From contig CAZIUE010000018.1 in assembly GCA_964542535.1 (NCBI GenBank), forward strand, positions 11,445-75,444: a stretch of DNA of 64,000 bases, given 5' to 3'. A program made the position numbers and the translations under genes. Source of the stretch: Pseudopelobacter sp964542535. GTDB lineage: Bacteria; Desulfobacterota; Desulfuromonadia; Geobacterales; Pseudopelobacteraceae. The notes beneath the pieces were generated by a model. It worked only from the letters and a program-made list of their open reading frames with translations, searched no databases and was not told where the DNA came from. How positions within the stretch are numbered: position 1 is the first letter of the stretch; the number at the start of each line of letters is the position of its first letter. Below are positions 24,772 to 31,893 of the stretch, one piece after another.

Positions 24772-25995
24772 ATGAACTCTCAGGCTATGCCGCATTCCGC
24801 GGTTCGGCGCCTGGCCAGAATATGGTTGTGGCATCTGATTGGGCGCAGTGCCTTCAACCGGATCCGGGTCATCGGAAAGGAACGCTTGCCGACCAGCGGC
24901 CCGGTCCTGTTCGTGGCAACGCACCGCAATGGCGCCCTGGATGCGGCGCCCTATGTCGTGGCGGTTCCCGGCGCGGTTCCCATGGTCTCCGCCCAGTTGC
25001 ACCGTCTGCCCCTCGGCTCCATCCTGTTTGCCGGTATTGCGGTAGCCCGCTCCAAGGATCGTGACCGGGGGATCGAGGCTGACAACGGGGAGGCTGTACG
25101 GAACTGTATCGCCGTGCTTAAAACAGGCGGGCAACTGCTGGTAATGCCGGAGGGAACCAGCTCTCTTGGCCCGGGACATCTCCCGTTTCATCGCGGAGCG
25201 GCACGCATCGTCAGGGCCGGTCTGGACGCGGGTGTGGCACCGGTGATCGTCCCGCTGGCCGTCCATTATGAAGATCCCACTGCCTGGCAAAGCCGGGTGG
25301 AGGTGCTGGTGGGAGAAGCGGTGTACCCGGAACCGGACGCTACGGTCGGGGCTATCCATCGCCTGATCTCAAGAGGACTGGAGTCGGTGGGCGCATATTT
25401 TGACAGCACGGAGGAACAACGCGTGGCGGAGGTGTTGGCGTATGCATACACTCTCGGGACGCCCGTGTCCTACGCTCGTGCGCTGAAACGGTTCGAGGGA
25501 GCCCCGCCCCGTGCCCTGGATGACGTTGCGCATGAACTGGAGCGACTCACCCGGGGCGGCCGTCTCCGGCTGCATCAGGGAGTGCCTCTCATGCCTCTCG
25601 GACCATGGCTTGTCTCTGCCGCTTACTGGCTGGCGCTGGCTCCACTGGTGGCGGGTTTTGCAATCCTGAACGCACCGGTGCTCTGCGCGGGGCTCGTTGC
25701 CGCCAGAAGGCTGCCTGACGACCGCAACGTGATCTCCTTCTGGCGCATGGTGGTTGCGTTGCCGGCGGCGTTGATCTGGGCGATCGTCGCCACGGTGAGT
25801 ATCGCGCTGACATCAGAACTTATCTGGTTGGCTGTGTACTGGTTCCTGACCATCTCCGGTTGTGCCTCCTGGTACCGGTTTCGCACGTTATCCGTTGCAT
25901 TGGCCAATGGATTGTATCATCGGTCCGCGCGAGCCGACATACTGGCTTTACGGGGAAAAATAAGGGGAGTGTTGCCGGATGAACAGAATATGTAA
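24772..25995 (+). CDS. Lysophospholipid acyltransferase family protein
   Basis: 407 aa from ATG 24772, preceded by AAGGAG. The PlsC-type motifs are present: THRNGALDAAP (histidine and aspartate of motif I), GIAVARSKDRDRG, and VMPEGTSSLGPGHLPFHRGAARI (E-G-T motif III), then PVIVPLAVHYED. Two or three membrane segments lie in the C-terminal third (WLVSAAYWLALAPLVAG, VVALPAALIWAIVATVSIAL). It should transfer an acyl chain to a lysolipid or glycerol phosphate, but its longer C-terminus differs from housekeeping PlsC. Overlaps the next gene by 17 bp, and heads a three-gene operon with a PAP2 protein and a PEP-utilising enzyme. Confidence 0.85.
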   Translation: MNSQAMPHSAVRRLARIWLWHLIGRSAFNRIRVIGKERLPTSGPVLFVATHRNGALDAAPYVVAVPGAVPMVSAQLHRLPLGSILFAGIAVARSKDRDRGIEADNGEAVRNCIAVLKTGGQLLVMPEGTSSLGPGHLPFHRGAARIVRAGLDAGVAPVIVPLAVHYEDPTAWQSRVEVLVGEAVYPEPDATVGAIHRLISRGLESVGAYFDSTEEQRVAEVLAYAYTLGTPVSYARALKRFEGAPPRALDDVAHELERLTRGGRLRLHQGVPLMPLGPWLVSAAYWLALAPLVAGFAILNAPVLCAGLVAARRLPDDRNVISFWRMVVALPAALIWAIVATVSIALTSELIWLAVYWFLTISGCASWYRFRTLSVALANGLYHRSARADILALRGKIRGVLPDEQNM

Positions 25996-26836
25996 TCCGC
26001 CGTTTCGCTATTTCAGCATGTATCTTGCGGTGTTTGCTTTCGCCGGAACGGTGTGTCTTACCCGCTGGGCGCTTCTGTTTTACGGGATGCTTGCCCTTGG
26101 AATGCTTCTTGCCGTTCGCTGTTCCGAGCGGCCCGATTGGGAACGGCTTGCGGCCATGTGCGCGTTTCTCGGCATAAGCATGAACGTTTCCTATCAGGCA
26201 ATGGCGAAAGCCGTTCCCGCACTGCGCGTGGCGCGCTTCGACGATCACCTGCTTGCCATCGATCGCCACCTGTTGGGAGAAACGCCGTCGTTGCTGCTGG
26301 AACCGTTCATCCACCCTGTGCTGACGGACTTTTTCGCCATCTGCTATTTCTTCTTCCTGCCGCTGCTGTTTTTCAGTCTGCTCCGGTACTTTTTCAGGCA
26401 GCGTGAATTGCTGGGCGAATTCTATGCGGGGCTTTTCGCCGTCTATGGTCCGGGATTTCTCGGTTACCTGCTGATCCCCGCCGCGGGGCCATGGTATGCT
26501 CACGCAGATCTTTTTCAGGTGGAACTCACCGGCCGGCCGCTGACCACGCTCATTCAACATGCGGTTCATCAAGGGAATATCCTGGTGGATGTCTGGCCCA
26601 GCCTGCATTGCGCGGTCTCGGCATACATCCTGGGGTTTGCCTGGAGGTATCACCGCCGCGAATTTTACTGCCTGGTGATTCCCGTGATCGGGCTGTGGGG
26701 TGCCACCCTGTATCTCCGCTATCACTATTTCACCGACGTCATGTGCGGTTTTGCCCTGGCGATCTTCGGCTTGCGTGAAGCGCTTGCTTATTCCACCGTC
26801 ACCCAAAAGGAGCCTGAACATGTCGTTGTTACTTGA
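25979..26836 (+). CDS. PAP2-family membrane phosphatase/transferase
   Basis: 285 aa, starting 17 bp inside the acyltransferase gene. It has six or so membrane helices. The PAP2_3-type active-site parts are in the C-terminal half: VDVWPSLHCAVSAYILGFAW (S-x-H) and LYLRYHYFTDVMCGFAL (R-x-H-x5-D-like). Related proteins include inositol-phosphorylceramide synthases and lipid phosphatases. In this operon it could act on the product of the acyltransferase or move a phospho-head-group. The link is inferred from gene overlap on both sides. Confidence 0.8.
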   Translation: MNRICNPPFRYFSMYLAVFAFAGTVCLTRWALLFYGMLALGMLLAVRCSERPDWERLAAMCAFLGISMNVSYQAMAKAVPALRVARFDDHLLAIDRHLLGETPSLLLEPFIHPVLTDFFAICYFFFLPLLFFSLLRYFFRQRELLGEFYAGLFAVYGPGFLGYLLIPAAGPWYAHADLFQVELTGRPLTTLIQHAVHQGNILVDVWPSLHCAVSAYILGFAWRYHRREFYCLVIPVIGLWGATLYLRYHYFTDVMCGFALAIFGLREALAYSTVTQKEPEHVVVT

Positions 26837-29324
26837 TTTTCACGATCCGAGGCTTGTGGATGTCTCCCTGGCCGGCGGCAAGGGCGCCAATCTGGCCAGG
26901 CTCACCCAAGGGGGGTTCGCGGTTCCTCCGGGCTTCGTGCTGCCGCCCGAGAGCTACCGGGTCTTCCTGATGAACAGCGGCCTGGTGGAGGAGCTGCGCT
27001 CTCTTCCCGTGGATGATCTTTCCTCCCTGGAAGAGTCCTGCCGGCTCCTCCGTGAACGGATGTCCCGGGAAGCCATGCCCGAAGAGCTGCAAACGGCAGT
27101 CAGGAGGGCCATTGCGGAATTTCCCGACGGCACGGCGTTTTCGGTCCGCAGCTCCGCTACCTCGGAGGACCTGGGAGGCGCGGCTTTTGCCGGACAGCAT
27201 GACACCTATCTCAACTGCATCGGCGCCGCCCAGGTGTTGGACCGCATGCGGGATTGCTGGGCTTCGCTTTGGAGTCCGCGCGCCATCAGATATCGCCTGC
27301 AGGCCGGCATCGGACTGCTGGAGAGCGCCATGGCGGTGGTTGTGCAGAAAATGGCTTTCAACGATGTTGCCGGGGTCGGCTTCTGCATCAACCCGGTGAC
27401 GGGGAATCCCCGGGAACTATCGGTGGATGCCAATTACGGCCTGGGAGAATCGGTGGTGGGAGGCGAATATGCCGTCGATCACTGGATTCTTGATAAACGC
27501 TCCGGTACGGTGGTTACCGCGCAGATAGCCCACAAGGAGCACAAAATTGTGGCGGATACCACCGGCACCAGGTTGGAACCCGTGACGGAGCCGGATGCCC
27601 GCAAGCCGTGTCTTTCAGAGTCCGAACTTGCCGGGTTGGCCGATCTGATGCGGCGCGTGGAAAAGTTTTACGGTTATCCGCAGGACATAGAGTGGGGGAG
27701 AGAAGGGGGACGGCTCTGGCTGCTGCAGGCGCGTCCGATCACCCGCGTGCCGCCGCGCTGGACGCGTGACGAGTCGGCGGAACGCTTCCCGTCGGTGGTC
27801 ACTCCCCTGGCCTGGGATCTGGTGGAAGAGGGTTTCCATCAGTCATTGTCGCATTCGCTCGAATTGATGGGATTGCCTCCCTTTCACGGCAAGTGGTTTG
27901 CCCTTTTCGATAACTACGTGTACGGCAACCAGAACGCGGTCGAAGTCTATGCCGAGGGCACCGCCAACGCACTCAGCGTGGATTCCATCGAGGCGCTGCT
28001 GGCGGCCCTGCCGGCTCTTCGCAAGCGCTACGGGTGGGTGCTGGAGTTGCCCCTGGCCTGGTCACGAGACCTGGACCGTTACCTGCTGGGGCTCGGCGAA
28101 CTGATGGCGGAGCCCCTGTCCGGCCTTTCCGTTGCCCGGCAATGGGATTACGTCCTGCGCATCAAAAAATGTGGCGCCGAGTATTTTCTCCCCAACATCG
28201 CCATCTCCATTACCCAGCGCACCCTCTACAAGCTGGTGTACGGCATTCTGGAGTTCGCGGTGGGAAAGGAGGGGGCGGCGGGATGCTTCGACCGCCTGCT
28301 TGCCTATTGCGAAACCAAGACCGGTTTCATCAACAAGGAGCTCTATCGCCTGGCCCGCAGGATTTCCGAGCATCCGGACCTTTCGAAGAAACTCGGCTCG
28401 CTGGAGAGCCGTGCTTTCCTTGAGGCCGGCGGGTTTGACGAGGTGCCGGAGATCGCGTCGGCATTCCGGCGTTTCCTGCAGGACCATGGACATCGCGAGG
28501 TGGATTTCGACCCGTACCATGCGACCTGGCTGGAGGCTCCCTGCCTGGTAGTCGAAAACCTGAAAGTGATGCTGCATTCCCCCCTGGAGGACCCGGCGGA
28601 AAAGGAGCGGGCGCTCAAGGTCACCATGGCCGAGACCGAGCAGCGCTTACTGGCGGGGCTTCCCGAGCCGCTGCGGTTTTCGGTTCAGGAGCTGATTCGT
28701 CTGGCACGGGTCTACACGGCGCTTGACGACATTGAACATTACCAGACAACGCGGCTGACGCTCCCCTTCCGCAGGGGGTTGCGCGCCCTGGGCGAAACGC
28801 TGCTCTCCCTGGGAGTGGTCAGGGACCCCATGGATGTCTATTTCGCTCCGGCCGCGGAGATGGAGCTGGCGGTACGGCACAACGATTGCCGGGGATGGGC
28901 GGCGCTTTCCGAGCGGATCTACCGGGAAAAGGATGCCTATCTGAAAAACCGTCTGCGTTCGCCAGACTGGGAACTCGGCAAGGCGCCCGCCACCGTTGCG
29001 ACATCAGGGGGGCTTGTCGGGTTGCCCGGCAGTCCCGGCACGGCCAGAGGACCGGTTTTCAAGGTGCTGTCTTCGGACGATTTCGCCTTCTTCCCGCAGG
29101 GCGCCGTGCTGGTCGCGCGTACGACGAACCCGGCCTGGACGCCCCTTTTCTACAAGGCCTCCGCGGTGGTAACGGAGAGCGGCGGCCCCCTGTCCCATGG
29201 AGCGGTAACCGCGCGCGAAGTCGGTCTCCCGGCCGTCATGAGCATTCGAGGTGTGCTGGAACGTCTGGAAAACGGCCAGATGATTACCGTGGATGGCACG
29301 GCGGGAGTGGTGACGCCGTGTTGA
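26820..29324 (+). CDS. PEP/pyruvate-binding phosphotransferase, rifampin-phosphotransferase-like architecture
   Basis: 834 aa from ATG 26820 (AAAAGGAG upstream), overlapping the PAP2 gene by 17 bp. The N-terminal ATP-grasp domain of PEP synthase/PPDK is evident: LAGGKGANLARL, FSVRSSATSEDLGGAAFAGQHDTYL, INPVTGNP and LWLLQARPI. The C-terminus is the swivelling His domain GGPLSHGAVTAREVGLPAVM, with His793 as phosphocarrier. The PEP/pyruvate TIM barrel of true PEP synthase is missing. A 430-residue middle region takes its place, as in rifampin phosphotransferase. It therefore probably phosphorylates some small molecule or lipid with the beta-phosphate of ATP. Because its partners are lipid enzymes, a lipid substrate is an idea, not a demonstrated fact. 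Confidence 0.82.
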   Translation: MSLLLDFHDPRLVDVSLAGGKGANLARLTQGGFAVPPGFVLPPESYRVFLMNSGLVEELRSLPVDDLSSLEESCRLLRERMSREAMPEELQTAVRRAIAEFPDGTAFSVRSSATSEDLGGAAFAGQHDTYLNCIGAAQVLDRMRDCWASLWSPRAIRYRLQAGIGLLESAMAVVVQKMAFNDVAGVGFCINPVTGNPRELSVDANYGLGESVVGGEYAVDHWILDKRSGTVVTAQIAHKEHKIVADTTGTRLEPVTEPDARKPCLSESELAGLADLMRRVEKFYGYPQDIEWGREGGRLWLLQARPITRVPPRWTRDESAERFPSVVTPLAWDLVEEGFHQSLSHSLELMGLPPFHGKWFALFDNYVYGNQNAVEVYAEGTANALSVDSIEALLAALPALRKRYGWVLELPLAWSRDLDRYLLGLGELMAEPLSGLSVARQWDYVLRIKKCGAEYFLPNIAISITQRTLYKLVYGILEFAVGKEGAAGCFDRLLAYCETKTGFINKELYRLARRISEHPDLSKKLGSLESRAFLEAGGFDEVPEIASAFRRFLQDHGHREVDFDPYHATWLEAPCLVVENLKVMLHSPLEDPAEKERALKVTMAETEQRLLAGLPEPLRFSVQELIRLARVYTALDDIEHYQTTRLTLPFRRGLRALGETLLSLGVVRDPMDVYFAPAAEMELAVRHNDCRGWAALSERIYREKDAYLKNRLRSPDWELGKAPATVATSGGLVGLPGSPGTARGPVFKVLSSDDFAFFPQGAVLVARTTNPAWTPLFYKASAVVTESGGPLSHGAVTAREVGLPAVMSIRGVLERLENGQMITVDGTAGVVTPC

Positions 29325-29462
29325 TAGGGTCGTGAAGAGTGTACGTTACGGAGGAGGAGGCTGCTGCTATCCGATCACGGGTCCATGCGACTCATGGAAT
29401 GGAAGTGAAACCAGGACACGGGGCACCGCCGGAAACCGTTTATTCCCGAAAAGGAGCTTGTC

Positions 29463-29786
29463 ATGAAACCAGTTTCAGTGTGTGCCTCCCTGGCCGAGGT
29501 ACGCGCCAATATCGACCGCATCGATTGCCAGATCGTCGACCTGCTGGCCGAGCGGATCGGCTACGTGAAGCAGGCGCCCCGCTTCAAGAAGAGCGCCGAT
29601 GAGGTCAGGATCGAAGAGCGCATCGAGGAGGTGGTCTCCAACGTGGTCGCCCGGGCCCGCCAATGCGGCGCCTGCCCCGAGCTTGTGGAGCGGGTCTACC
29701 GGGAACTGATCGACGCCCATATCGACCTGGAATCCGCCGAGTACGCGGCCCTTCACGGCGCTGAACCGTCTGGCCGAAACGCTTGA
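29463..29786 (+). CDS. Chorismate mutase (AroQ/PchB-type)
   Basis: 107 aa from ATG 29463 with AAGGAG upstream. The all-helical fold shows NIDRIDCQIVDLLAERIGYVKQAPRFK, then EERIEEVVSNVVARARQ and VYRELIDAHIDLE. The conserved Arg, Lys and Glu/Gln active-site positions are recognisable. It converts chorismate to prephenate; the motif VKQAPRFK also fits isochorismate-pyruvate lyase relatives, so a salicylate-type function cannot be excluded. The gene stands alone 140 bp after the PEP-utilising enzyme gene and just upstream of the toxin-antitoxin promoter. Confidence 0.85.
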   Translation: MKPVSVCASLAEVRANIDRIDCQIVDLLAERIGYVKQAPRFKKSADEVRIEERIEEVVSNVVARARQCGACPELVERVYRELIDAHIDLESAEYAALHGAEPSGRNA

Positions 29787-29817
29787 ATTGGTTTTTGTAG
29801 AGGTCTATATTTAGACC
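29783..29817 (+). promoter_or_regulatory. Toxin-antitoxin promoter with palindromic operator
   Basis: A -35 box TTGAAT (29783-29788) and -10 box TATATT (29806-29811) are 17 bp apart. The palindrome GGTCTA-TATT-TAGACC (29802-29817) covers the -10 box. This is the normal layout for autorepression by a Phd/YefM antitoxin. The -35 box overlaps the last codons of the chorismate mutase gene. Confidence 0.7.
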
Positions 29818-29848
29818 ACTAACGAGCCTGTTATAAGGAGCCCATGCC

Positions 29849-30136
29849 GTGCGAACCATTTCGATCAGTAACGACATTGTCCCGATTGCCGAGTTTAAAA
29901 CCAATATTTCCAAGTGGTTCAAGACGCTCCAGACCTCCGGGCACCCACTGGTGATCACCCAGAACAGCAAGCCTGCCGGTGTGCTGCTGTCCGCCGCGGA
30001 TTATGATGAACTGGTGTACCGGAAATCGTTTCTCGACTCCGTGGAGCGGGGCATGTCCGATGCCGACAACGGGCATACCACGACAACCGACGAACTGCGG
30101 CGGGCGCTGCATGAGCGGAGAGGCGAAGGCTGTTGA
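29849..30136 (+). CDS. Phd/YefM-family antitoxin
   Basis: 95 aa from the start at 29849. The N-terminal DNA-binding part reads VPIAEFKTNISKWFKTL, HPLVITQNSKPAGVLLSAADYDEL, the standard PhdYeFM fold that binds the operator. The C-terminal part after residue 55 is charged and flexible, as expected for toxin neutralisation. The stop (TGA 30134-30136) overlaps the toxin start, giving translational coupling. It should repress its own promoter together with the toxin through the palindrome at 29802-29817. Confidence 0.9.
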   Translation: MRTISISNDIVPIAEFKTNISKWFKTLQTSGHPLVITQNSKPAGVLLSAADYDELVYRKSFLDSVERGMSDADNGHTTTTDELRRALHERRGEGC

Positions 30137-30426
30137 TGACTGTTGTCTGGTCGCGGGAAGCCGCTGAAAATCTGCTTGAGATCGAGGAGTTCATCGCACG
30201 GGACAGCCCGGAGCGGGCCGCGCTGTTCGTCGATGCCCTGATTGACCATGCCGCGACGATCCTGGCCGACAACCCGAAAAGTGGACGGGTTGTTCCGGAA
30301 ATCGGCACCCCCGGCATCCGGGAACTCATGTTTCGTGGCTACCGCATCGTCTATCGCCTGCGGGGAGATGCTCTGGTGGTACTGACCGTTTTTGAGGGAC
30401 ACCGGCTGCTGAGGCTGCATGAGTAA
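30136..30426 (+). CDS. ParE/RelE-family toxin
   Basis: 96 aa from ATG 30136 (TTG 30133 just before is an alternative). VVWSREAAENLLEIEEFIARDSPERA is the typical ParE helical start and NPKSGRVVPEIGTPGIREL then YRIVYRLRGDALVVLTVFEGHRLL the beta-sheet end. The sequence looks more like ParE (gyrase inhibitor) than the mRNA-cleaving RelE, but this is not certain. The 3' end overlaps the MFS gene by 8 bp, so this toxin-antitoxin pair and the transporter are read through together. Confidence 0.88.
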   Translation: MTVVWSREAAENLLEIEEFIARDSPERAALFVDALIDHAATILADNPKSGRVVPEIGTPGIRELMFRGYRIVYRLRGDALVVLTVFEGHRLLRLHE

Positions 30427-31618
30427 CCTCCACGGTAACATACGAAAACTGTACCTGTTCGCCTTCCTGCAGATGATGCTGTTCCCCATGGCCATCATCA
30501 CCCTGTTCTGGAAGGAACAGATCGGGCTCAGCCTCTCCCAGATCCTGCTCCTGCAGAGCATCTTCTCCATCGCCACGGTGCTCCTGGAGTACCCCTCCGG
30601 CTACATCAGCGACCGCCTGGGGTACCGGATGGCCCTCTCCCTGGCCTCGCTCCTGGGGATCCTGGGGTGGGGGATGTACACCCTGGCCGACTCCTTCGGC
30701 GATGTGCTCCTGGCGGAAATCCTCCTGGGCATTTCCCTCTCCTTTATCAGCGGCTCCGACAGCGCCCTCTTGTACGAGACCCTGAAGCAGGAGGGGAACG
30801 AGGCGCTCTACGCCCGCTGCGAGGGGCGGGTGACCGGCTTCTCCCAGAGCGGCGAGGCCCTGGGCGCCGTCTTCGCCGGCATGCTCTACGCCGCGTTTCC
30901 CCTCTCTCCCTTCATCCTCCAGGTGGCGGTCTGGGTCCTGGCCCTGCTGGTTACCCGGGGAATGGTTGAGACCCCGCGGGAGAGCGCCATCCAGGCCCGC
31001 TCCCACCTGGCCGAGGCGCTGCACACCGCCCGCTACGCCTTCTGGGATAACCCGCGCCTGCGTTCCGCCATCGTCTTCAACACGCTCCTGGGGCTGGCCT
31101 CCTTCTTCCCGGTCTGGCTGATCCAGCCCTACATGCGCCAGGGGGGGGTCCCCCTGGCCTGGTTCGGCCCGGTCTGGGCCGGGGCCAACCTGGTGGTGGC
31201 GCTCTCAGCCATGGCCAGCCACCGCACGCACCGCCTGCTGAACGACCGCTGGATGGCGCTACTGTTCATCGCTCTGATTGTGGTCGGCTACTTCGGCCTG
31301 GGGGTGGTGGGAGGACTGTACGGTTTTCTGTTCTACTACCTGCTGACCTGCATGCGCGGCTTGCGGGGACCGATGATGCTCAGCCATGTGCAGCGCGAGA
31401 CCCCCTCCGCCAACCGGGCGGCGCTCCTGTCCCTGCAGTCGCTCACCTTCCGGCTCTGCTTTGCCTGCGTGGGACCCTCCGTGGGGCGGCTGGCGGATGG
31501 CGTAGGGGTCCAGCGGACCTTCCACCTGCTGATGTACGCCTTCCTGATCCTGCTCCCCCCCCTGGCGTTCCTGTTCCTGCGCAGTTTCCGGCAACAGCGG
31601 GAAGTTGCGACGCCCTGA
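30419..31618 (+). CDS. Major facilitator superfamily transporter
   Basis: 399 aa with about twelve membrane helices. The loop 2-3 motif A of MFS carriers is present as GYISDRLGYRMALSL. A second half-motif appears late (GRLADGVGVQRTFHL). Likely an H+-driven efflux or uptake carrier of inner membrane; the substrate is unknown. It starts inside the ParE-like toxin gene (8-bp overlap), an uncommon fusion of a toxin-antitoxin operon with a transporter. Ends just before MITE-like copy 2. Confidence 0.88.
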   Translation: MSNLHGNIRKLYLFAFLQMMLFPMAIITLFWKEQIGLSLSQILLLQSIFSIATVLLEYPSGYISDRLGYRMALSLASLLGILGWGMYTLADSFGDVLLAEILLGISLSFISGSDSALLYETLKQEGNEALYARCEGRVTGFSQSGEALGAVFAGMLYAAFPLSPFILQVAVWVLALLVTRGMVETPRESAIQARSHLAEALHTARYAFWDNPRLRSAIVFNTLLGLASFFPVWLIQPYMRQGGVPLAWFGPVWAGANLVVALSAMASHRTHRLLNDRWMALLFIALIVVGYFGLGVVGGLYGFLFYYLLTCMRGLRGPMMLSHVQRETPSANRAALLSLQSLTFRLCFACVGPSVGRLADGVGVQRTFHLLMYAFLILLPPLAFLFLRSFRQQREVATP

Positions 31619-31626
31619 GTCGGTTA

Positions 31627-31809
31627 GGGTAGGTGGCGACTGTCGGAGAGAGCGCATCAGGGCTGTTTCGTCGTACTTCCCGGCGAGATGAAGCGTTGAC
31701 GGCCGATACTGTCTGAGCCCGCAGGGCGAGTTTATCGGCTGTAGCGCAATGAGCCGTGGAAGTACAGAAACAGCCCGTCCGCGCGAACGCAGGCAGTCCC
31801 CACCTACCC
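31627..31809. mobile_element. MITE-like repeat, copy 2 (inverted relative to copy 1)
   Basis: About 183 bp closely matching the reverse complement of 21098-21282. The ends GGGTAGGTGG (31627) and CCACCTACCC (ending 31809) form an imperfect terminal inverted repeat. The internal CAGCCGATA/TATCGGC hairpin region is kept, with several base changes. It lies between the MFS gene and hrpB. Confidence 0.75.
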
Positions 31810-31893
31810 GTAGATGCGATGGAACGACAGGGCAGGCGGGGATCTCCTGAAACCAGTGGACAGCCCCCCCTGCCGGACAGTATCCTGCCAGCC

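Noticed and set aside
29339..29602. 87-codon plus-strand ORF before the chorismate mutase gene
   Set aside because: No ribosome site, no similarity, and it overlaps the chorismate mutase gene in another frame.
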